Shown piece after piece: positions 33,043 through 44,392 of a stretch of DNA of 64,000 bases (its first letter is position 1; each line of letters begins with the position of its first letter). This DNA is from Austropuccinia psidii (lineage: Eukaryota > Basidiomycota > Pucciniomycetes > Pucciniales > Sphaerophragmiaceae), in assembly GCA_023105745.1 (NCBI GenBank), contig JALGQZ010000011.1, positions 17,758,975-17,822,974 of the forward strand. The letters run 5' to 3'. The notes beneath the pieces are model-generated. The model saw only the letters and a program-made list of their open reading frames with translations, was not told the origin of the DNA and ran no database searches. A program made the translations under genes and the position numbers.

Positions 33043-36000
33043 GTCAGGAGCCAGCTACAACCCCTCAAGCAGCTCCCAAAAAGGTAATAGACGTGATTAT
33101 GGCAGAGGCCAACCAGGTACAGAAGGAAAAGGGTCAGTTGATGACTTCCAAACAACTAAAATGGGTCATTCTGAAGCTGATAATACCATTTTACCTTCAA
33201 AAAGAGCTGACACCGCCACAACAAGCCTCTGTGGACATATACAAAGCCAGCCACAGTGCATACAACAATGCACTCCAATTCAAGGAGTACCAGATCCTTG
33301 CAGACCTGTGGAAGAATTGCATGAATTCTTACCTGACAGTAAGAAAATTCTTGGGCCATCCCAACACTTGCAAATTGCTCAATGGATGGCATCCATTGAT
33401 GGAGAAGAAAAACATGATGCTTTTGACACTAGAATGGAGGAAAAACAACCCTCCACCAGCCAAACCAGTGCCAAAAACAGCCCCAGTGGCCAGCAGCAGC
33501 AATTCCAACGTGAAAAAGCAGTCACAAACTCCAAACAAGGGCAAAGGGAAGGCACCAGCCCCAAAACCTTACAGCCAGGGCTACAGAATCCCAAAGATTC
33601 AGCAGGATGCCATGGAAAATGTATTTCAGATGGCCAGAACCATGATGGAATTACAGAAGAAGGAGGAAGCCAGATTAAGGTTCCAGAAATGATTTCTGAC
33701 ATATTTGATTCCAACCCAGAGTTGTATAATGCTATAAATGACGTGAAAAAACATCTTTCTGATAAAAATGACACCATTTGTAACAACATTAAAACAAACA
33801 ACCTGAGTCTGTGCCAAATTAATGAAACACTTATGTGTTTTGAAAAAGTTTTGAGAACAATTAAAAATTCCAATAATGATAATTCTTCTAACAATAAAAT
33901 AAATGAACAATCTGCCATTATTAAAGAATTAACAGATAAATATTCTAAATTCAATATTGATGACATGATTGAAACAAGAATTAAACAAGCCATAAATATT
34001 ATCAAAACAGATAACAAGAAAGTCCTTGATGACATTTCAAATTCATTTACTGAAGTAAAGACATATACCATTGCCTTGAAAAAGTGTTTTGATGCTTCAC
34101 AAGAAGAAGTATCAAAATTATCAATGAAATTGAACCAAGTCACTTCTGATAATACAAGACAGACAGAGTTATGGCAAGAACTTACACATAAAGAAGACAT
34201 GTATAAAATTGAAGTAATAAATTTAATACAAAGCTTCCAACATGAATACAGAAATTCCCAAAGGTGTAGCAACAGTAAAATGAATGACATTGAACAATTA
34301 CTGAACACCTTACCAAGAATGTCTACACCTCTAAATCAAAATGAGGGCACAAGAATTTCAAATCCACAAGTATTGGATCCTGATAATTCACAATTAAAAA
34401 ATGAATTATCCACTTCTTTTCATAACTTGGAACCATCAATGGGCCAAGCACTCTTGAAAGAAGTTCCAAAACTTAAAGAATGGCCTCACTTCAGTGGTGA
34501 AGGAGAGTATGACCATATGGAATTCATTAGAGGTATTGACATGATCAAAGAGGATTTTGAATTACCAGACAGATTGGTAACAGCCAGGTTTAACACCTTG
34601 TTTACCAGATCAGCTCACAGATGGTACATCAAAATAAGACAAGCACATGGACACCAGAGTTGGACTTGGTGGAAAACCCAAATCATCAACAAATGGGCAA
34701 ATGATGCTTGGAGGTTTAAAGTTGAAACAGCCTTTGAATCTGCCAAATTTAATGCTGATAAAGACAAAGCTTTACCATGGTTTTGCCAACAAAAGGACAG
34801 ATTAACAGCATTATATCCTGACATGTCAGAATTTATGATCCATAGAAAAATTCTGAGACAATGTGGAGGTGACTTAGAGCATGCTGTCAAAAGCAGGACT
34901 ACTGAACAATCTTCAGCAGAGGATATTATCAATATACTAGAAGAAGTAACCACCAGAACCAAAATTGGTTCTAGTAGGGTGAATCTTAAAACAAGGTTTA
35001 ATACACCTTGGAAAGATTCTGTGGACAAAAACCCCAAAGAAAATTCTAGTAATATTAAATATAAATCTGCAGATACAGTCAGAAAATGCCATATTTGCCA
35101 AAGCACCACCCATTTAGCCAATACATGTCCAAAAAGGGGGAAAATCAATGAAATTGACATTGAAAAAGAACCAGATGTTGAAAAAGAAGACATAATTGAA
35201 GACAATTCAGATGATAAGTCATCCATATTCTCTGAATCTTCAAAAGATATAGAAAATATCAATGCCACTTTTGACATCATGGAATCTTATTCCCACTTAC
35301 CACAATTGAGCAATGGTCAAGTTGATTTATCAAAAGTTCAAGATGCACAACTTATGAAGACAAAACCAAACAGAGGAAAAGGTTATACAGCTGGTAACTC
35401 CTGTATAACAGAAGTGGTGATTGACAACAAACCCACCAAACTTTTGCTTGACCCAGGAGCCTTCTGCTCTTGTGTTGGAAAATCTTTTCTTAAGACTTGT
35501 GTACCAAATTTTGAATACCAATTGTTACCAATTGATGGTATAAAATTCAACAGTGCAAGTAACCCAATGAAAGCATTAGGAATCTTTGAGACCAATGTCA
35601 TATTCCCACACATAAATGGGAATTTAAGGATCACAGTTGAATTTGTTGTTATGGAAAATTGCTCTAGTACCCATTTTATATTGGGAAATGACTATTTAAT
35701 CATGTATGGGATAGATTTACATAATAACAAAGACAGATACTTTACAATTGGAGACAATAAGCGCCAGAAATTTGCCTTTTTACCCTTTAAAAGACAAATT
35801 ACAGTAAACAAAGTATCACCAGTCAACTTAGAGTTAGAGAAATTCAAGTCTGAACAGTTAAATGAGGCTGAAATAAGCCTTCATCTGACTGATAAGCAAG
35901 AAAATGAACTTTCTTCCCTTTTGTATGACCACAGAGGAGCATTTGCTACAGACAAAGAACCCCTGGGAGCAATTATTGGTCATGAAGTTGACATCATTCT

Positions 36001-38953
36001 TAACATTGAGAGACCTTATCCACCACTCTTAAGAAGACCTGCTTATCCAGCAAGTCCAAAATCAAGAGAAGCTCTAGAAATTCATATCAAAGAACTTCTA
36101 GACCTTGGTGTAATAAGAAAAGTAGGCCACAATGAGGAAGTAGAAATAACTACACCAGTCATAGTGGCGTGGCATAATGGAAAATCCAGAATGGTTGGGG
36201 ACTTTAGAGCTCTGAACACTTACACTGTTCCAGACAGATACCCAATACCAAAAATCCAAATTGCCCTTACTCAAATATCTCAAGCAGTGTATATAACCAC
36301 TATGGATGCCCTTAAAGGATTCCATCAAAATGTAGTAACACCAAGAGCAAGAAAATACTTGAGAATTATTGTTCATTGTGGAGTGTATGAATACTTAAGG
36401 ATGCCCTTTGGTATCAAAAATGCACCTTCACACTTCCAAAGAATGATGAATGAAATCTTCCCTGAAGAACTCTCAGAGGGATGGTTAATCATTTACATTG
36501 ATGACATTATTATCTGTTCAAAGACTTGGGAGGAGCACATGTACAGATTATCAAGAGTTTTGACAAAAATCCAATCAGTAAACATGAAAATCTCCTTGAA
36601 GAAATGTCATTTTGGATTTAAAGAACTTAAGGCACTAGGACATGTTGTATCTGGTTTGTCCCTTGGAATTGATAAAAACAAAGTTGCAGCAGTATTGTTA
36701 AAACCCATGCCTCAGAATAAGAAGGAAATTCAGTCATTCTTAGGTTTTGCAGGATATTACAGGCAACACATTAAAGACTTTGCATCCATAGCAAGACCAC
36801 TTTATAAGTTGTGTGACAAAGACACAGTATTTGAGATGACTGTTGACAGAGTCAAAGCTTTTGAGTCTCTAAGAGAAGCATTGACCACTGCTCCACTCTT
36901 ACTGATGCCAGACTTTAAATTGCCTTTCAAACTGTATATTGATGCATCAGGGGATGGACTAGGTGCTGCACTTCACCAAGTTCGGATCATACATGACAAA
37001 CCTATAGAAGGACCAATATGTTTCATATCCAGGCAAATCAAACCAACTGAAGCCAGATATGGAGCAAGTCAAATGGAATGTCTATGCCTTGTCTGGGCCT
37101 TAGAGAAATTGAACTATTTCTTAGAGGGATGTGTTTTTGAAGTAATAACAGATTGTACAGCTGTGAAATCACTTTTGAACATGAAAACACCTAACAGACA
37201 CATGCTCAGATGGCAAATAGCCATACAAGAATACAGAGGCAATATGACTATTGTTCATAAGGATGGGAATATTCATAAGAATGCAGATGGACTAAGCAGA
37301 TGGCCATTACCAAATAACATTGATAATCCTGCTTATGTTCCAGAAGAAGCTTCACCACAAATTCCAATAGAAGGAATAAGTGTTACAGACTTGAACACCA
37401 CCTTCTTTGAAGAAGTCAGAAATAGTTACACTCAAGATAAGAATTGTAGCATCTTATGCCAATTACTTAACAAAGACTGTAAAGACAACTCTCTAATACA
37501 TGCCTTGGATGAAGTATGGAGAAAATCTTATAATGAAGGGAGATTTCACCTACTGGATGGTATAATTTACCACAGAACCAAGCACACATGTGTCATGACA
37601 GTTGTAGACAGGTCATTAATCAATCTTGTACTGAAAGAATGCCATGATAGTCCCTTTTCAGGACATCTTTCTGAGGACAGAACAAGAGAGAAAGTAAAGA
37701 CCTGCATATGGTGGCCAATGTGGCAAAAAGATGTTGCAGAATATTTCAAAACCTGTGACAGATGCCAAAAGGCAAATAAATCCACTGGCAAAAGACTTGG
37801 AAATATGATGAAAATCCAAGAACCAAACAGACCTTGGGAAATCGTCCATATGGATTGGGTAACTGGCCTACCACCAGGAGGTGACAGGAGCTATAATGCT
37901 TGCCTAGTAATTGTGGACAGATTCAGTAAAACTCCAATCTTTTTACCATGTCACAAAGATGATACAGCCATGGATACAGCTCTTCTGATATGGAATAGAG
38001 TAGTTTCATGGACTGGGATATTTACAAATATCATCAGTGATAGAGATCCCAAATTCACTTCAGCTCTATGGACAAATCTTCACCAATTATTTGGCACAAA
38101 ACTGTCTTTCTCTACAGCCTACCACCCACAAACTGATGGTCTGGCTGAAAGAATGATCCAAACCTTAGAGGACATGGTGAGAAGATTTTGTGCATATGGC
38201 CTTGAATTCAAAGATTGTGATGGATTTACCCAGGATTGGTGTACTCTGTTACCAGCACTGGAATTAGCATATAAAACATCAATCCATTCCAGTACCAATC
38301 AGACTCCTGCTATTCTAGAAAAAGGATGGAACCCCAAGTTACCCCAAGATTCCTTGAGGAAAGACTTAATTGAAATACATCCCACAGCTGCTAGCTTCAA
38401 AGGAATGCTAGACAAAGCTAGAAAGCATGCAGTGAGATGCATGGAGGACTCTTTTGCATATGCTAAAGACAAATGGGATAAATCTCATGCAACTCCAGAT
38501 TTCAAAGTGGGGGACCTAGTTCTTGTATCCACCACTAACTTCAATAACATCAAAGGATGTAAAAAGTTAAAAGACTCCTTTGCAGGACCTTTTGTGATTA
38601 AGGCCCTCCATGGGAAAAATGCTGTTGAAGTAGAGTTATCTGAAGAACTTAGCAATAAGCACCCTACATTTCCAGTAAGCTTGATAAAGCCATACAAATC
38701 TAGTGATGCTGAGAAATTTCCCTTGAGGAATAAGATTCCCCAAGTTATACCTCCTATTGAGACATCTGGTACTAAGAAAATAACCAAAGTTCTTAAAGAA
38801 AGGAAATTAAGAACCAAGAAAGTAAGGGAATACCTTGTTAGGTACAGTGACCCAACTTGTGAAGATGAATGGTTAGAAGTGAAAGATATACCAGAAGCCA
38901 CCAAACTCCTGAGGAGATTCAGACACACTAGAAACACCAATATTACAAAGTAA
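33029..38953 (+). CDS. Gag-Pol polyprotein of E3, 1974 aa, intact
   Basis: Residues 1-220 are a Ser/Gln/Gly/Pro-rich extension overlapping ORF1 in another frame. A Lys/Asn-rich helical region follows, then the capsid domain (about 480-650, [15 protein letters not shown]). The CCHC zinc knuckle is C687-X2-C690-X4-H695-X4-C700. The protease motif at 808-811 is DPGA instead of DSGA/DTGA. RT spans about 994-1200 with YIDD at 1156-1159. RNase H acidic residues are D1305, E1350, D1375 and D1420. The integrase zinc site is H1539, H1546, C1576 and C1579, and its core D1609, D1671 and E1707 has the canonical 35-residue D-E spacing. The chromodomain is about 1916-1965. Start: ATG 33029 is the first ATG after 31967, but it is lost if the intron is spliced. 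ATG 33689, overlapping the ORF1 stop, is an alternative start giving 1754 aa. Confidence 0.95.
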   Translation: MPSTRSGASYNPSSSSQKGNRRDYGRGQPGTEGKGSVDDFQTTKMGHSEADNTILPSKRADTATTSLCGHIQSQPQCIQQCTPIQGVPDPCRPVEELHEFLPDSKKILGPSQHLQIAQWMASIDGEEKHDAFDTRMEEKQPSTSQTSAKNSPSGQQQQFQREKAVTNSKQGQREGTSPKTLQPGLQNPKDSAGCHGKCISDGQNHDGITEEGGSQIKVPEMISDIFDSNPELYNAINDVKKHLSDKNDTICNNIKTNNLSLCQINETLMCFEKVLRTIKNSNNDNSSNNKINEQSAIIKELTDKYSKFNIDDMIETRIKQAINIIKTDNKKVLDDISNSFTEVKTYTIALKKCFDASQEEVSKLSMKLNQVTSDNTRQTELWQELTHKEDMYKIEVINLIQSFQHEYRNSQRCSNSKMNDIEQLLNTLPRMSTPLNQNEGTRISNPQVLDPDNSQLKNELSTSFHNLEPSMGQALLKEVPKLKEWPHFSGEGEYDHMEFIRGIDMIKEDFELPDRLVTARFNTLFTRSAHRWYIKIRQAHGHQSWTWWKTQIINKWANDAWRFKVETAFESAKFNADKDKALPWFCQQKDRLTALYPDMSEFMIHRKILRQCGGDLEHAVKSRTTEQSSAEDIINILEEVTTRTKIGSSRVNLKTRFNTPWKDSVDKNPKENSSNIKYKSADTVRKCHICQSTTHLANTCPKRGKINEIDIEKEPDVEKEDIIEDNSDDKSSIFSESSKDIENINATFDIMESYSHLPQLSNGQVDLSKVQDAQLMKTKPNRGKGYTAGNSCITEVVIDNKPTKLLLDPGAFCSCVGKSFLKTCVPNFEYQLLPIDGIKFNSASNPMKALGIFETNVIFPHINGNLRITVEFVVMENCSSTHFILGNDYLIMYGIDLHNNKDRYFTIGDNKRQKFAFLPFKRQITVNKVSPVNLELEKFKSEQLNEAEISLHLTDKQENELSSLLYDHRGAFATDKEPLGAIIGHEVDIILNIERPYPPLLRRPAYPASPKSREALEIHIKELLDLGVIRKVGHNEEVEITTPVIVAWHNGKSRMVGDFRALNTYTVPDRYPIPKIQIALTQISQAVYITTMDALKGFHQNVVTPRARKYLRIIVHCGVYEYLRMPFGIKNAPSHFQRMMNEIFPEELSEGWLIIYIDDIIICSKTWEEHMYRLSRVLTKIQSVNMKISLKKCHFGFKELKALGHVVSGLSLGIDKNKVAAVLLKPMPQNKKEIQSFLGFAGYYRQHIKDFASIARPLYKLCDKDTVFEMTVDRVKAFESLREALTTAPLLLMPDFKLPFKLYIDASGDGLGAALHQVRIIHDKPIEGPICFISRQIKPTEARYGASQMECLCLVWALEKLNYFLEGCVFEVITDCTAVKSLLNMKTPNRHMLRWQIAIQEYRGNMTIVHKDGNIHKNADGLSRWPLPNNIDNPAYVPEEASPQIPIEGISVTDLNTTFFEEVRNSYTQDKNCSILCQLLNKDCKDNSLIHALDEVWRKSYNEGRFHLLDGIIYHRTKHTCVMTVVDRSLINLVLKECHDSPFSGHLSEDRTREKVKTCIWWPMWQKDVAEYFKTCDRCQKANKSTGKRLGNMMKIQEPNRPWEIVHMDWVTGLPPGGDRSYNACLVIVDRFSKTPIFLPCHKDDTAMDTALLIWNRVVSWTGIFTNIISDRDPKFTSALWTNLHQLFGTKLSFSTAYHPQTDGLAERMIQTLEDMVRRFCAYGLEFKDCDGFTQDWCTLLPALELAYKTSIHSSTNQTPAILEKGWNPKLPQDSLRKDLIEIHPTAASFKGMLDKARKHAVRCMEDSFAYAKDKWDKSHATPDFKVGDLVLVSTTNFNNIKGCKKLKDSFAGPFVIKALHGKNAVEVELSEELSNKHPTFPVSLIKPYKSSDAEKFPLRNKIPQVIPPIETSGTKKITKVLKERKLRTKKVREYLVRYSDPTCEDEWLEVKDIPEATKLLRRFRHTRNTNITK
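33099..33692 (+). CDS. ORF1 protein of E3, 197 aa, overlapping Gag-Pol in another frame
   Basis: The frame is open from the splice acceptor (33043) to TGA 33690-33692, and its first ATG is 33099 ([15 protein letters not shown]). It shows an amphipathic helical region ([20 protein letters not shown], then [15 protein letters not shown]), the motif GWHP, a basic Pro/Lys/Ser linker, and a C-terminal Met/Glu/Lys-rich helix. Family A ORF1 shares the order (helical region, GWSP, basic tail) and weak similarity. The stop overlaps an in-frame Gag-Pol ATG as ATGA (33689-33692), which would allow reinitiation. Translation would need the spliced RNA, because ATG 33029 precedes it in unspliced RNA. Function unknown; it may be an RNA-binding or assembly partner, which is inference. 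Confidence 0.68.
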   Translation: MAEANQVQKEKGQLMTSKQLKWVILKLIIPFYLQKELTPPQQASVDIYKASHSAYNNALQFKEYQILADLWKNCMNSYLTVRKFLGHPNTCKLLNGWHPLMEKKNMMLLTLEWRKNNPPPAKPVPKTAPVASSSNSNVKKQSQTPNKGKGKAPAPKPYSQGYRIPKIQQDAMENVFQMARTMMELQKKEEARLRFQK

Positions 38954-38960
38954 TATTCTT

Positions 38961-38976
38961 TTTTAGGGGGAGGGAA
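38961..38976 (+). promoter_or_regulatory. Polypurine tract of E3
   Basis: TTTTAGGGGGAGGGAA directly before the 3' LTR; the purine run AGGGGGAGGGAA is a standard plus-strand primer. Confidence 0.8.
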
Positions 38977-40815
38977 TGTGAGCCTTAGAGGTAATTTCAT
39001 ATACCCAAAAGACCACAAATATAAAAAATAACATATTAATATAAATAAAATAAATTTATTTATATTATTAAAATAAAAATAAAAAATATAAATATAAAAT
39101 TATATTAAAAATAAAAAATTAATTATAATTTAAAAATAAAATTACTTTAAATTTTGTAAATATAAAATTACATGTATACTTGAAAAATTTAAGTAAAAAT
39201 GAAATTTTAACAAAATTGTGAAAAAATAAATAAATTTGGAAAAAAGTTAAATAAAATTTATTATAACTTTTTATCCAATAAATAAACATATAAATTTTAT
39301 TTCACCATTGGATTCCTCATAAAAAATCAGGTGGGGTCACCTCTGAGTGAAATTTTTGTAACTCAACTCTAAATAAGCTTAAATTAAGTTTTTAGTATTT
39401 TCAATACAAAAGTTGAAAATCCTCAAAACCTTAATTTAATTCACACCACATGTGGTGTTAACCATCAATTTTTGTGTTAAAATTGAGGTGTTGTGTTTAG
39501 TTTAGAAGTTATGAGGAATTAAAGTATTTTCAATTGAATTCAATTGAAATGTCAAAATGTGCGCGTGTATTACATAAGTGAACTTTGATTTACATATGAG
39601 GTGTCAATTATTACTGTATTGTACTGTACAATTGAATTGAATTACATGTGTAAATTATAAGTATAATACATGATGAGGAATTAAAGGAAAAAATAAATTG
39701 GAAAGATTAAATTTGGGGGGGAAAAGGAACTCCAGCTCTAAGGGGGAGCTAGACCCCCAAAATCCTTGCTGACAGGCGTGGGATGTCAAAATTCACGCAA
39801 AAGTTCATCACTTTTGGCCTGGAATTGAGTTACAGGGTCTGTGGACTCAATTGATGATGAGGTTTTGATACCAACTGGGGTAGTTTTAGCTGTTGCCAAG
39901 AAGGTAAAACTACCCTTAAGATAAAACAATCATAATAAAAACAGTTTTAACTGGTTTCTACGCCTCTGACACACATTCTGACGTGTTTTGAAGGCTCTAG
40001 GCCTGGTATTGCTATAGTAATGGCTGATTTAAGGGTCTAAAATGGCTAAAATTGGCTAAAAATGGCTTAAACCAGCCCTTTTTGGTCTAAACCAGGGTTC
40101 AATGATGCCATAATTGGCTTTTCTGTTGTCAGACTGTTTTTCACGACTGACAAGAGTAAATTTTACTTTTGGAGTAAGAGAATTGATGGCTATAAAAGAA
40201 TGTCTTCTTTGCCCCACTTTTCTCTTCATGTTAGAATCTTTTCCTTTTATTAATTAGTTTAAAACTGTTAAACCAATCAATCAAAGATTCCAACCACCAC
40301 TTTTAAATCATTTTAATCCTTTTAACCACGTGAAAAAATCATTATAATCATTGTTTGTAACTCTTATAATCATTTTTACCCCTGAACCACCCCAAAAGTG
40401 AATTAAAGCATCTTTCATCACTGTAAACTTTGTCACTTTGTTTCCAAATTCACTCTGGTCACTTTTGGGCGTGTTTTCTCTTTAATATTCTTTTTAAAGA
40501 CTTTGTTCTTTAATTAATTGCTTGCAGTTCTTTGCTCAATTAATTCCAATTGAAATTGCTCTTGAAGAAATTTCTTTTGTAGCCTTAAAATATCTCTTGT
40601 AGAGTATTTTTTGGATAAATTTTTATTGTTGGTAAAACAATAAATTTTTATAATATTATTGTTTTATACTAATAAAGTTATAAACAATAAAATTGGCGTG
40701 TTTTCTCTTAAAAATAATATTTCATACTATCTTTAATTGATTTTTACCTTATACAAATTTTGAGGACAGGAAAAGTACTTGATTTTTAATCAAAGTTTCA
40801 TATCCACACCTTACA
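38977..40815 (+). repeat. 3' LTR of E3
   Basis: 1839 bp, nearly identical to 30715-32554. Differences seen by eye include G/A in GAGGAGTTAAAG, A/G in GCACGTGTATT, one G fewer in the G run, and T/C in ATACTATTTTT. Confidence 0.96.
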
Positions 40816-40820
40816 ATTTT
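40816..40820. repeat. Target site duplication of E3 (right)
   Basis: ATTTT, matching 30710-30714. Confidence 0.9.
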
Positions 40821-41082
40821 AAGATTATGCTTGAATTTTGAATGAAATAAATATGATGATTTGGGATAAAATTTGGAGAGAAAAACAAAAATAAAATGGG
40901 TCAGGTTTCAATTTTTAAGAATGAAAAATGAATGAGAGAAAATTGAGAAGTGAGTATAAATCATAAGGTTCATAAGCATTACAGAGTCATAATTTTGATG
41001 AAATTAATGGATGAAATTATAAAGAAAGAATGAACAGCTAATTAATATAAGTTCACAGGGGCTCTTATGGAAGCAAGAGTTT

Positions 41083-42490
41083 TTTCAGCCTGTGATTAAA
41101 AACCAGAGCACAAGCATGACAGCTGAATACCATAAATCAATGGTATAGCCAAGATACCACCAAAAGATAAAGCTGAGCCAAATAAGCTGAAAGGTATAAA
41201 ACAAAATAGGAAACCCGCCACTTTCCAAATATTCAAGTTCCATCATCATATGACAAAGAATAACAAAGTTGTTGCTGAGCATAAACCATAATTTTCATGT
41301 CTCATCTAAAATACAGAGGAAGAGGCGTAACCCCATCAAATTGGTATTCAAAATAGAGCTCTAAGTCAGGGCTATCTAATGGTATTAGCCATACTGAGCT
41401 AGCACCAGAATTACAGAAGGTATGACCAAAATAAGGTCAAATAAGGGTGATTAAAATATTTACCTCCCATCTAACTTCTACAGTTTTAGTGTGAGATACC
41501 TAAAGTGGGGTATTTTTGGAAAGAGCACAATCAGGCTATCTGATGGTATCATCCATTTCCCCTTATTTCATCTAGAACAAAAGATATGGAGAAAACAAGC
41601 TCCATAAAGTTTGTGGGCAAATCATAAATGTGTATAAGAAAACTTGTACATGGCACAACTTTGCAATATTTAATGATAACCATACAATATGAGGTACCAT
41701 TGTGTATAAAACATCCAGGGCTACACAATGAACAAGCTTTGAACTTGATATCTCAAAAACTGACAAAGTTATGGCAGTTTTAACCTCAAAATCCCACAAT
41801 TAGACCAATACAGTTTTACTGAGGGATATTATCCCATAACTATGATTATGAGGTGTCAAACACACAAAGAAGATTTTTTACACTTCAATAACTCATAATT
41901 TATTCAATACTGGTGTTCCATACAGGTTCTGTACAGCATTCTATGCGTCATACACGTCAGAAGGGGGCTATGTGGTCCCCAGATGAAACCTTTCACCCTG
42001 TATTGGTGAAAACTTCCCAGATGTGGTTTCAAAATGAGGTCTGAGCCCAACACAGGCTATACAGGCTTTGTGAAAACCACAAGCCAGTACTTGGGAGTGA
42101 AAAATATTCACTTCCTCTATGTGGAAAGGTCTAGAAGCCTTTTCACCCCATTTTATGATAAAAAGGGGCGTTTCCACAGCCAGAAAAGGTTTCCTCATCC
42201 TGCTATTTAATTCCTATGTAGTACAAATGTCAAAAAAAGTTATACTCTTGAGAAAAAACAGCTTAAACTTTAAGCTTAAGTATTGAAGCTCTTATTATAG
42301 TAACCAAGCTGGTAAGACTCTTTCAGCAGCGCTCACCACCACTATATTATTATATTAGAGCCCTTGATAGCTTATTTTGAACCATCTATTATCATTATCA
42401 AAAACCTTTTATATCATTTTCACCATGTCACAGTCATAGTTAAAGCTTGTAAGTACCATTATACACCTTTATCATAGACTCAGCCGCACA
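41083..42490 (+). repeat. Solo family A LTR
   Basis: About 1408 bp matching the E2 LTRs from TTTCAGCCTGTGATT to CTCAGCCGCACA, with no internal sequence on either side. The expected TG start has decayed to TT. Flanks AGTTT and AGTGG share only three of five bases, so the target duplication is decayed or absent. It carries antisense frames at 41572-41799 and 41968-42198. A solo LTR arises when two LTRs recombine and delete the element. Confidence 0.88.
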
Positions 42491-43865
42491 AGTGGCCTGG
42501 CACTCAGGAATCAAGAACCCACTTGGAGGGCTCCAAAAGCATAAAGAAATAAAAAGAAATACATTCCTTAAGGAAGAATAAGAGTAAAGAAATGTGTTCC
42601 AAAGATAAAAAAAAAGGAAGCCAATGGCCAAGATAATAAGAAAGCCGGAAGCCAAAGAGCCAACCAAATGAATCCTCAATTCAATTGTTCAACCTGTAAG
42701 AAAGAATAATGGAATTAGTAAAGGATATGACCACCAATATCCACTGACAGGTGAAAAAAAGGTGCAAATGACTGACTTAAGATTATCTGTATTTACTTTA
42801 ATAAGTTAAAAAAAGTAAGAATAAAAATAAATCTCATATATCAATTACCTGGGGAAAAAGTTCCCAGGAAAGAAAAGGTGGCCAGTATACGTGAAAAAGT
42901 GGAAGGCTGATGGTGGAGTGTTGATCTCTGGCTTTGTTGACTGTTTTGGGTCAATACAGATCTGTCCATATTGAGAATTTAACAGTGTTATGAATTCCCA
43001 ATGTGGAATATGAACTGGCCCAAAAGGGCCAAGGCCATACAGCTTGCTTGAATATGGCCTGTATTGACCAATTGAGTTGTCCAAGGAAATACTAAAGTAC
43101 TTGATGCCCTGAAAACTGATTGAATAATTACTAACCTCTTGGAATTACCTCTTGACTGATCCTGAAATGAAGATAACCCACCTCTTGCAGAGCCAGGAGG
43201 TGGGAGACATTGAATGGTCTGCTGATAGCCGCCATTGATTTCAAGAATGCATGGCTTAAAAGTCTTCCTTTGAAATGGGTTATGTATTTGAGAGCTGCAG
43301 TTGTAATGACGTAATTTGGTCCTGAAACTATCACCATGGGGTTTCTGAGTAAAAATGGTACATAATGGTATATAATACCATATATGTACCATCTTTCGTT
43401 CCCACATAATGAGTCCAATTGAGTTGAAGTTGGGGGTTTCTCTGCTCTTGAGGGGAAACCCTTTATAAAGATGACTGGGGCCCCCTGGTGACTGCCAGAG
43501 GCCATGGTTGAAGTCCACTATGGTCATTTTGGGTCCTTACAGCCCACAGGCCATAGACACCGTAGGGGGCCTAAAAATAGGTTTCAGGGCCCTGGTGGTG
43601 GCTAGAGGAGCCAGAGGCCCCTAAAAGGCTGACAGGACCCCCCATGCCCAAAAAAAGAGGTATTGGCCTGGGGGTTGATGAGGTGGATTATTGGCCAAGG
43701 GGCCAATGGGAGCAGGATATGGCCTGAGGCCATGGAAGGCCAGTGAAAATGGATATGGCCCAAGATTCATTTGACATCCACAGATTCAATTTGGCCATAA
43801 AAGGGTTTCAGGCTTGATTTGCTGCAAACACCCATTGGGGTCATTACATGTGGTTGTGACACTGA
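42491..43865 (-). other. GC-richer block with an open minus-strand frame, unrecognised
   Basis: A minus-strand frame of 179 codons (43527-42988, MTIVDFNHGLWQSPGGPSHL) is rich in Pro, Gly, Phe and His with no motif I know. A second frame (43505-43131) overlaps it. The stretch 43500-43870 is rich in GGCCC/GGGCC and CCTGGTGG-like runs. GTTAGT near 43133 could be a donor. It could be a repeat-borne frame; I have no evidence for function. Confidence 0.3.
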
Positions 43866-44392
43866 GCTACACACCACACCTCAATTTCAACACAAAATCT
43901 TATGGTTAATACCAAATCTGATGTGAAATAAATTAAGGTATTGAGGATTTTCATATTTTCATACAGAAAACACTGAAAACTTAATTTAAGCTTATTTAGA
44001 GTTGATTTACAGAATTTTTACCCAGGGATTACCCCAACTTGTTTTTTATGAGGAATCAAGTAGGGAATAAATTTTCATAAGTTAATTTATTGGAAAAAGA
44101 TTATAATAATTTTTGCATAACTTTTTTCCAAAACCTTTAATTTTCAAATTTTTGGTGAAAATTTCTTTTTACTAAATTTTCTAAATAAAAGTGTATTTTC
44201 ACAATTTTCAATATCAATCACATTTCAATTTTGAAACATAATTCCAATTTTAATCTTTTATATAAATTTTGAACTTATATTTATCTTTTGATTTTGGTTT
44301 GAATATATAAATAAACTTACTTATTTGTAATTATAACAAAATCTTTATATTGGTGGTCTTTTGCATATATAAAAATACCTCTAAGGATCACA
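43866..44392 (-). repeat. Old family B LTR fragment
   Basis: The minus strand matches the first third of the E3 LTR: its right end (complement of CCTCTAAGGATCACA) is the LTR start TGTGAGCCTTAGAGG with one change. Inside, AATTTAAGCTTATTTAGAGT and the ACACCACACCTCAATTT segment align. It is truncated at the left and diverged. Confidence 0.75.

Larger units (their letters stand above)
30715..40815 (+). mobile_element. E3: complete, apparently young family B Ty3/Gypsy chromodomain element
   Basis: This 10.1-kb element has LTRs at 30715-32554 (1840 bp) and 38977-40815 (1839 bp), TG..CA ends and the target duplication ATTTT. By eye the two LTRs differ at about six positions, so the insertion is recent. 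The 1974-codon frame 33029-38953 has no stop. Everything needed for mobility is present: primer-binding-like block, zinc knuckle, protease, RT, RNase H, integrase with D-D-35-E spacing, chromodomain and polypurine tract. The one odd residue is in the protease active site (DPGA). Its 5' end has an intron and overlapping frames. Confidence 0.96.

Noticed and set aside
33379..34308. A 309-codon minus-strand frame inside the E3 Gag region
   Set aside because: Composition fits the complement of Lys/Asn/Glu-rich sense codons. There are no recognisable domains and the sense frame is clearly coding.
41083..42490. A clean target site duplication for the solo LTR
   Set aside because: The flanks AGTTT and AGTGG agree at three of five bases only.
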